Positions 59,338 through 64,000 of a DNA stretch of 64,000 bases are shown in pieces; the first letter of the stretch is position 1; each line of letters starts with the position of its first letter. A model generated the notes under the pieces. It worked only from the letters and a program-made list of their open reading frames with translations, searched no databases and was not told the origin of the DNA. Where the stretch lies: positions 2,950,001 through 3,014,000 of the forward strand of contig NZ_CP083376.1 in the NCBI RefSeq assembly GCF_020042665.1, read 5' to 3'. This DNA comes from Pseudoxanthomonas sp. X-1. Its GTDB lineage: Bacteria; Pseudomonadota; Gammaproteobacteria; Xanthomonadales; Xanthomonadaceae. A program made the translations under genes and the position numbers.

Positions 59338-61884
59338 TCAGTACTTCTGCTTCTTGCGCTTGGCCGGGAACGCGCGCGGCGGCTGCTCGTCCGCGGCGGC
59401 CCCGTCCTGGCGCTGCTCCACCAGCCGGAAGTCGATCTTGCGCTCCTCCATGCTGGCCTTCATGACCTGCACCTGGACCGCATCGCCCAGGCGGAACTCC
59501 ATGCCGCGGCGCTCGCCGGAGAGCGTCTTGCGGATCGGATCGAAGTGGTAATAGTCGTGCGGCAGCTGGGTCACGTGCACCAGGCCGTTGACCTTGGACT
59601 GGTTGAGCTCGACGAACAGGCCGAAGCTGGTCACCCCGCTGATCACGCCGTCGAAAATGCCGCCGACGTGCTGTTCCATCCACGCGGCGCGGTAGCGCTC
59701 GTCGACCTCGCGCTCGGCCTCGTCGGCGCGGCGCGCGCGTTCGGAGCACTGCAGCGACAGCGCGGCCATCTCGCGCGGGCTGTACTGGAACTTCTCCACC
59801 GGCTTGCCGCTGAGCGCGTGCTTGATCGCCCGGTGCACCAGCAGATCCGGGTAGCGGCGGATGGGCGAGGTGAAATGCGCGTACGCATCCAGCGCCAGGC
59901 CGAAGTGGCCGGCGTTGTCCGGCGTGTACACCGCCAGGCTCTGGCTGCGCAGCACCACCGACTCCAGCAGCGCCACGTCCGGGCGCTGGCGGATCTTGTG
60001 CAGCAGCGCGGTGAAATCGCGCGGCTCGACCTTGCTCCACGGCGGCATGGACAGCTTGAACTCCTTGAGGAACTCCAGCAGGTCGGCGTACTTGGACTCC
60101 GGCGGACGCTCGTGCACGCGGTACGGCGCCGGCACGCCCTTGGCCAGCAGATAGCGCGCGGCCTGCACGTTGGCCGCGATCATGCATTCCTCGATCAGCT
60201 TGTGCGCGTCGTTGCGCACCTGCATGCCGGCCTGGGTGACCTCGCCCTTGTTGTCCAGGACGAAGCGCACTTCGCTGGTCTCGAACTCGATCGCGCCGCG
60301 CTTCTGCCGCGCCTTGGCCAGCAGGCCGTACAGCGCGTGCAGGCGCTGCACGTGCGGCAGGATGGCTGGGCCGATCTGGGCCTGCGCCTCAGCATCGTCC
60401 TCGCCCACCGCCTTCCACACCTGGTCGTAGGTCAGGCGCGCGTGCGAGCGCATCACCGCCTCGTAGAACTTCGACTCGGTGACCTCGCCCTCCTTGTTGA
60501 CCTGCATGTCGCACACGAAGCACATGCGGTCCACGTTGGGATTGAGCGAGCAGATGCCGTTGGACAGGGTCTCCGGCAGCATCGGCACCACGAACCCGGG
60601 GAAGTACACCGAGGTCGCGCGCAGCTGCGCCTCCTCGTCCAGCGGCGTGCCGGGACGCACGTAGTGCGACACGTCGGCGATGGCCACCACCAGCCGGTAG
60701 CCAGAGCGGTTGCTGATGCGAAGGCCCTTGCGGTTGGACTCGCAGTAGACCGCGTCGTCGAAGTCCTTGGCGTCGGCGCCGTCGATGGTCACCAGCGGCA
60801 TGTCGCGCAGGTCCACGCGCCCGCCGATCATCGACGGCTCGACCTTCAGCGGCACCGCGGCGGCCTCGTCCAGCACCGCCTGCGGGAATTCGTAGGGCAG
60901 CTCGTGGCCGTGGATGGCGGTCTCCACCACCAGCGAGGGGGTGAGCTTGTCGCCGAGCACGGCGATGATCCTGCCGATCGGTTCGCGGCGTCCGTCCGGC
61001 GCGTGGGTCAGCTCGCACACCACCAGCTGGCCGTCGCGTGCCTCGCCGCGCGCGTCCGGCGGGATCAGCACGTTGCGCTGCATGCGTTTGTCGTCGGGCA
61101 CCACGAAGCTCACGCCCGCCTCCAGCGCGAAGCGGCCGATCAGCCGGTTCACCCGGCGCTCGAGCACTTCCACGATCGCACCCTCGCGGCGGCCGCGGCG
61201 GTCCATGCCGGTGACGCTGGCCAGGACACGGTCGCCGTGCATGACCTTGCGCATCTCAAACGGGGGCAGGAACAGGTCGTCGCCGCCCGCCTCGGGCCGC
61301 AGGAAGCCGAATCCTTCCGGATTGGCGATCACCACGCCCGGCACCAGGTCCATCTGCTCGGCCGGGGCATAGCCGCCACGGCGGTTGAGCAGCAGCTGGC
61401 CGTCGCGGACCATCGCATTGAGCCGCTTGCCCAGCGCCTCGAAGCGGTCCGGCGCGGTCAGGTCGAGCTTGGCGGCCACTTCCTCGGCGGTCAGCGGGCC
61501 TTCGCTGGCGGCCAGCGTGCCCAGGATCACTTCGCGGCTGGCGATGGGCTGGGCGTAGCGCTCGGCCTCGCGCGCGGCGTGCGGGTCGACGAAGCCGGCC
61601 TGGCCCGCGCCCTGCGCGGGCACCACCACGCGCGGACCGCGCGGGCGACGTTCGAAGGGACGCGGGCCGGCATCGCGCTGGCGCTCATCGCCGCCGCCGC
61701 GCCGGCCGCCGGACGCGCCCTTGCCCGAGCGCGCCGGGGCGGGCGCGTCTGGCAGTTGTGGCATCCAGGGGGGGAGCGACTTGCCGGCGGGCTTCTTTCC
61801 GCCGCCGGAGGCGGTGCGTGATTTGGAAGGCGGAGCCTTGCCCGATGGGGGGTTGCGTCCGCCCGATCCAGTTTTTTTGGTCAT
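59338..61884 (-). CDS. rnr: Ribonuclease R
   Basis: An 848-residue processive 3'-5' exoribonuclease. After a basic, Gly/Lys/Arg-rich N-terminal extension (1-110) come the HTH_12 domain (ASREVILGTLAASEGPLTAEE), cold-shock domains, the RNB catalytic domain (DGADAKDFDDAVYCE with clustered Asp; PMLPETLSNGICSLNP) and an S1 domain (GVISGVTSFGLFVEL). A Lys-rich C-terminus ends PAKRKKQKY. The ATG at 61884 is followed by a 7-A run. The longer open frame upstream overlaps the tRNA promoter region and is not used. Confidence 0.95.
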   Translation of the reverse strand: MTKKTGSGGRNPPSGKAPPSKSRTASGGGKKPAGKSLPPWMPQLPDAPAPARSGKGASGGRRGGGDERQRDAGPRPFERRPRGPRVVVPAQGAGQAGFVDPHAAREAERYAQPIASREVILGTLAASEGPLTAEEVAAKLDLTAPDRFEALGKRLNAMVRDGQLLLNRRGGYAPAEQMDLVPGVVIANPEGFGFLRPEAGGDDLFLPPFEMRKVMHGDRVLASVTGMDRRGRREGAIVEVLERRVNRLIGRFALEAGVSFVVPDDKRMQRNVLIPPDARGEARDGQLVVCELTHAPDGRREPIGRIIAVLGDKLTPSLVVETAIHGHELPYEFPQAVLDEAAAVPLKVEPSMIGGRVDLRDMPLVTIDGADAKDFDDAVYCESNRKGLRISNRSGYRLVVAIADVSHYVRPGTPLDEEAQLRATSVYFPGFVVPMLPETLSNGICSLNPNVDRMCFVCDMQVNKEGEVTESKFYEAVMRSHARLTYDQVWKAVGEDDAEAQAQIGPAILPHVQRLHALYGLLAKARQKRGAIEFETSEVRFVLDNKGEVTQAGMQVRNDAHKLIEECMIAANVQAARYLLAKGVPAPYRVHERPPESKYADLLEFLKEFKLSMPPWSKVEPRDFTALLHKIRQRPDVALLESVVLRSQSLAVYTPDNAGHFGLALDAYAHFTSPIRRYPDLLVHRAIKHALSGKPVEKFQYSPREMAALSLQCSERARRADEAEREVDERYRAAWMEQHVGGIFDGVISGVTSFGLFVELNQSKVNGLVHVTQLPHDYYHFDPIRKTLSGERRGMEFRLGDAVQVQVMKASMEERKIDFRLVEQRQDGAAADEQPPRAFPAKRKKQKY

Positions 61885-61979
61885 GGGTGCATGGTACACC
61901 GCCGGCCCGCGCCCACCGGCGCGGTGTGGGCCGTTGCGTTGACAATCCTCGCCGTTCACCGCACCATACGCGCCCCGTT

Positions 61980-62064
<85 letters not shown>

Positions 62065-62092
62065 ACGGATCGGCAGGCCACTGCCACACATC

Positions 62093-62117
62093 AAACCCCG
62101 CCAACGCGGGGTTTTTT
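62093..62117 (+). terminator. Terminator of tRNA-Leu copy 1
   Basis: Stem ACCCCGC/GCGGGGT followed by T6, about 30 bp after the tRNA. Confidence 0.85.
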
Positions 62118-62465
62118 GTTGCGCTTCTCCTGGGCGGCGAGGGAGCGTGGTGCACTGGCCTTCTGGCTTCGTGGGCAGCGGTCGGGCAGGCGGGCGCGCG
62201 TAGTGCTCGCCGAACCCGGTGGAAGCCGGTCAATCGGCCCTACCCTAGAGTCAACCCTGGGTGGCGGACCGAGCCGAGGAGTTGCGCCTGCCCGGGCCCA
62301 GGCCGGCTGGCGAAGTGCGCTCACCCGCCCCGCACGCTCATCAAAGCGTCTGCGCTCACGGACTTCGGCGAAGCGACTTTCCGATCTTCCTGCCCACGCG
62401 CGTGGCGTGATGCGCCGAACCTGTTGACGCGCCCCCCGCCCTGACCGCAGAATGCGCGCCCCGTT

Positions 62466-62550
<85 letters not shown>

Positions 62551-62578
62551 ACGGATCGGCAGGCCACTGCCACACATC

Positions 62579-62603
62579 AAACCCCGCCAACGCGGGGTTT
62601 TTT
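62579..62603 (+). terminator. Terminator of tRNA-Leu copy 2
   Basis: Same hairpin and T6 tract as copy 1. Confidence 0.85.
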
Positions 62604-62701
62604 GTTGCCGTCGCGGCGCGCCGCTTCAGGTCCAGGCGCATACACCGTGCGCATGGAGCCCCGGCTTAAGCTGGCGCGCGCCTTCCTCCCGGAGCCATCG
62701 C

Positions 62702-64000
62702 GTGCCACTGGAACCTCAGCAGCTGCTCTTCCTGGTCATCCTGGCGGTGACGCTGGCGCTGTTCGTCAGCGAGAAGCTGCGCGTGGACCTGGTGGCCATG
62801 CTGGCCATGCTGGCCCTGACCCTGACCGGCATCCTCAACCCGCGCGAGGCGCTGTCGGGCTTCTCCAGCGAGCCGGCGATCATCGTGGCGGCGGTCTTCG
62901 TGCTCTCGGCGGGCCTGGCCGCGACCGGGATCACCGACCGCATCGGCCAGGCGATCGGCCGGGCCGCCGGCGGCAGCGAGTGGCGCACCATCGCGGTGGT
63001 GATGCCGGCCACCGCGGCGCTGGCCGCGTTCTCGCACCATCTGATGGTCACCGCGATGATGCTGCCGATCCTGATGCGGCTGGCGCGCGAGCAGAAGCTG
63101 GCGGCGTCGCGCCTGCTGATGCCGATGTCGCTGGCCGCCTCGCTGGGCACCACGCTGACCCTGATCAGCGCGCCGGCCTTCCTGCTGGCCAACGACCTGC
63201 TCAAGCGCTCGGGCCAGGACGGGCTGGGGTTCTTCGCCATCACCCCGATCGGCGCGGTGCTGGTGCTGCTGGGCACCGTCTACATGCTGCTGGGCCGCTG
63301 GCTGGTGCCCAAGCGCAGCGGCGAGTCCGGCAGCGACAGCTACATGCGCCTGGAGCGCTATTACACCGAGCTGGTGGTGGACGAGGACTCGCCGTGGATC
63401 GGCCAGTCCTACGAGGCGTTCCGCACGCACTTCGGCGAGCGCCTGCAGGTGGTGAACTGGCTGCGCCACGGCGTGCGCCGGCCCCGGCAGCGCGCCGACA
63501 GCCCGCTGCAGCGCGGCGACGTGCTGCTGGTGCGCGCCTCGCCCGACGAGATCGCCTCGATCAAGGACGAGCCCGGCCTGTCGCTGCATGCGGTGGTCAA
63601 GTACGGGGAGCAGCCGCGCGACGATGCGCGCAAGACCGAGCTGCTGGGCGAGGAGCAGCTGGTGCAGGCGGTGGTGGCGCCGCATTCGGAGTTCGTCGGT
63701 CGCAGCGTGGCCAGCATCGACTTCCTGCACACCCTGGGCGTGGTGGTGGTCGGCCTGTGGCGCAAGGAGGGCTGGCTGCACGGCGAGCTGTCCGAGGTGG
63801 CGCTCGAGGAAGGCGACCTGCTGGTGCTGTGGGGCCGCCAGAACACCTTCGGCAAGCTGGCCCAGCACCATGGCTTCCTGATGCTGATGCCGTTCGAGGC
63901 GCACCAGCGCAGCCGCCGGCGCGCGCCGCTGGCCCTGGCGATCATGGTGGCCTCGGTGGCCGCCGCGGCCAGCGGCTGGCTCAGCCCGCAGATCGCCTTC
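62702..64000 (+). CDS. SLC13-like permease with two RCK-C (TrkA-C) domains (3' partial)
   Basis: The frame is open for 433 codons to the window end. N-terminal helices (LLFLVILAVTLALFVSEKLR, LVAMLAMLALTLTGIL) are followed by SEPAIIVAAVFVLSAGLAATG, as in SLC13/CitM-like anion transporters. A cytoplasmic insert carries two TrkA-C domains (about 215-290 and 305-385; GDVLLVRASPDEI, EGDLLVLWGRQNTF). A second transmembrane half is just beginning. The usual SNT-type substrate motifs are altered: SHHLMVTAMMLP replaces the NNT-type motif and SAPAFLLAN the second. GTG start with GGAG 8 nt upstream. The substrate is unknown. Confidence 0.85.
   Translation, partial: MPLEPQQLLFLVILAVTLALFVSEKLRVDLVAMLAMLALTLTGILNPREALSGFSSEPAIIVAAVFVLSAGLAATGITDRIGQAIGRAAGGSEWRTIAVVMPATAALAAFSHHLMVTAMMLPILMRLAREQKLAASRLLMPMSLAASLGTTLTLISAPAFLLANDLLKRSGQDGLGFFAITPIGAVLVLLGTVYMLLGRWLVPKRSGESGSDSYMRLERYYTELVVDEDSPWIGQSYEAFRTHFGERLQVVNWLRHGVRRPRQRADSPLQRGDVLLVRASPDEIASIKDEPGLSLHAVVKYGEQPRDDARKTELLGEEQLVQAVVAPHSEFVGRSVASIDFLHTLGVVVVGLWRKEGWLHGELSEVALEEGDLLVLWGRQNTFGKLAQHHGFLMLMPFEAHQRSRRRAPLALAIMVASVAAAASGWLSPQIAF

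Overview
The window is GC-rich and gene-dense. Gene order points to the Xanthomonadaceae (Stenotrophomonas, Pseudoxanthomonas or Lysobacter type): lspA-ileS-ribF-murJ facing rpsT, rplU-rpmA-obgE, paired pstS genes beside an OprO/OprP porin, a quinol-oxidase cyoABCD cluster and xanthomonad-style dispersed palindromes. The assignment is inferred from gene content; the window has no rRNA.

Layout. 1-12.4 kb: two NlpC/P60 hydrolases, a thioesterase, a dicarboxylate/amino-acid symporter facing a PhoA-type lipoprotein phosphatase, an M61 peptidase, and cyoABCD on the minus strand. 12.8-22.7 kb: an island bounded by an 81-bp direct repeat of the 3' end of tRNA-Thr(CGU), with no recognisable integrase. 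It holds a secreted Rhs/YD-repeat protein, a separate short Rhs-core protein with its own signal peptide and a variable HExxH tip, and a downstream series of decayed tips and small secreted or membrane proteins. 22.9-42.5 kb: mostly housekeeping genes (DyP peroxidase, ispH, lspA, ileS, ribF, murJ, rpsT, obgE, rpmA, rplU, uvrA, enoyl-CoA hydratases, sulfurtransferase, DUF1289-Nudix fusion, FKBP isomerase, nth). 42.5-43 kb: a tRNA-Asp 3' fragment and two palindromic repeats. 43-51 kb: a phosphate-acquisition locus (porin, pstS1, pstS2, pstCAB, phoU) with candidate Pho boxes and a five-unit repeat array between pstS2 and pstC. 51-64 kb: RcnB-like protein, RNase T, an EamA exporter divergent from an XRE-cupin regulator with paired operators, macro-domain hydrolase, Reg_prop/GGDEF cyclase, rlmB, GFA protein, rnr, two identical tRNA-Leu(CAG) genes, and a truncated SLC13-like permease.

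How it works together. The Pho genes form one scavenging route: the phosphatase releases phosphate, the porin admits it, two PstS proteins capture it, PstCAB imports it and PhoU reports to the regulatory system. The most unusual region is the island. There the usual single Rhs polypeptide seems divided into a long carrier part and a short, separately exported core-plus-toxin cassette, followed by a graveyard of older toxin/immunity-like modules.
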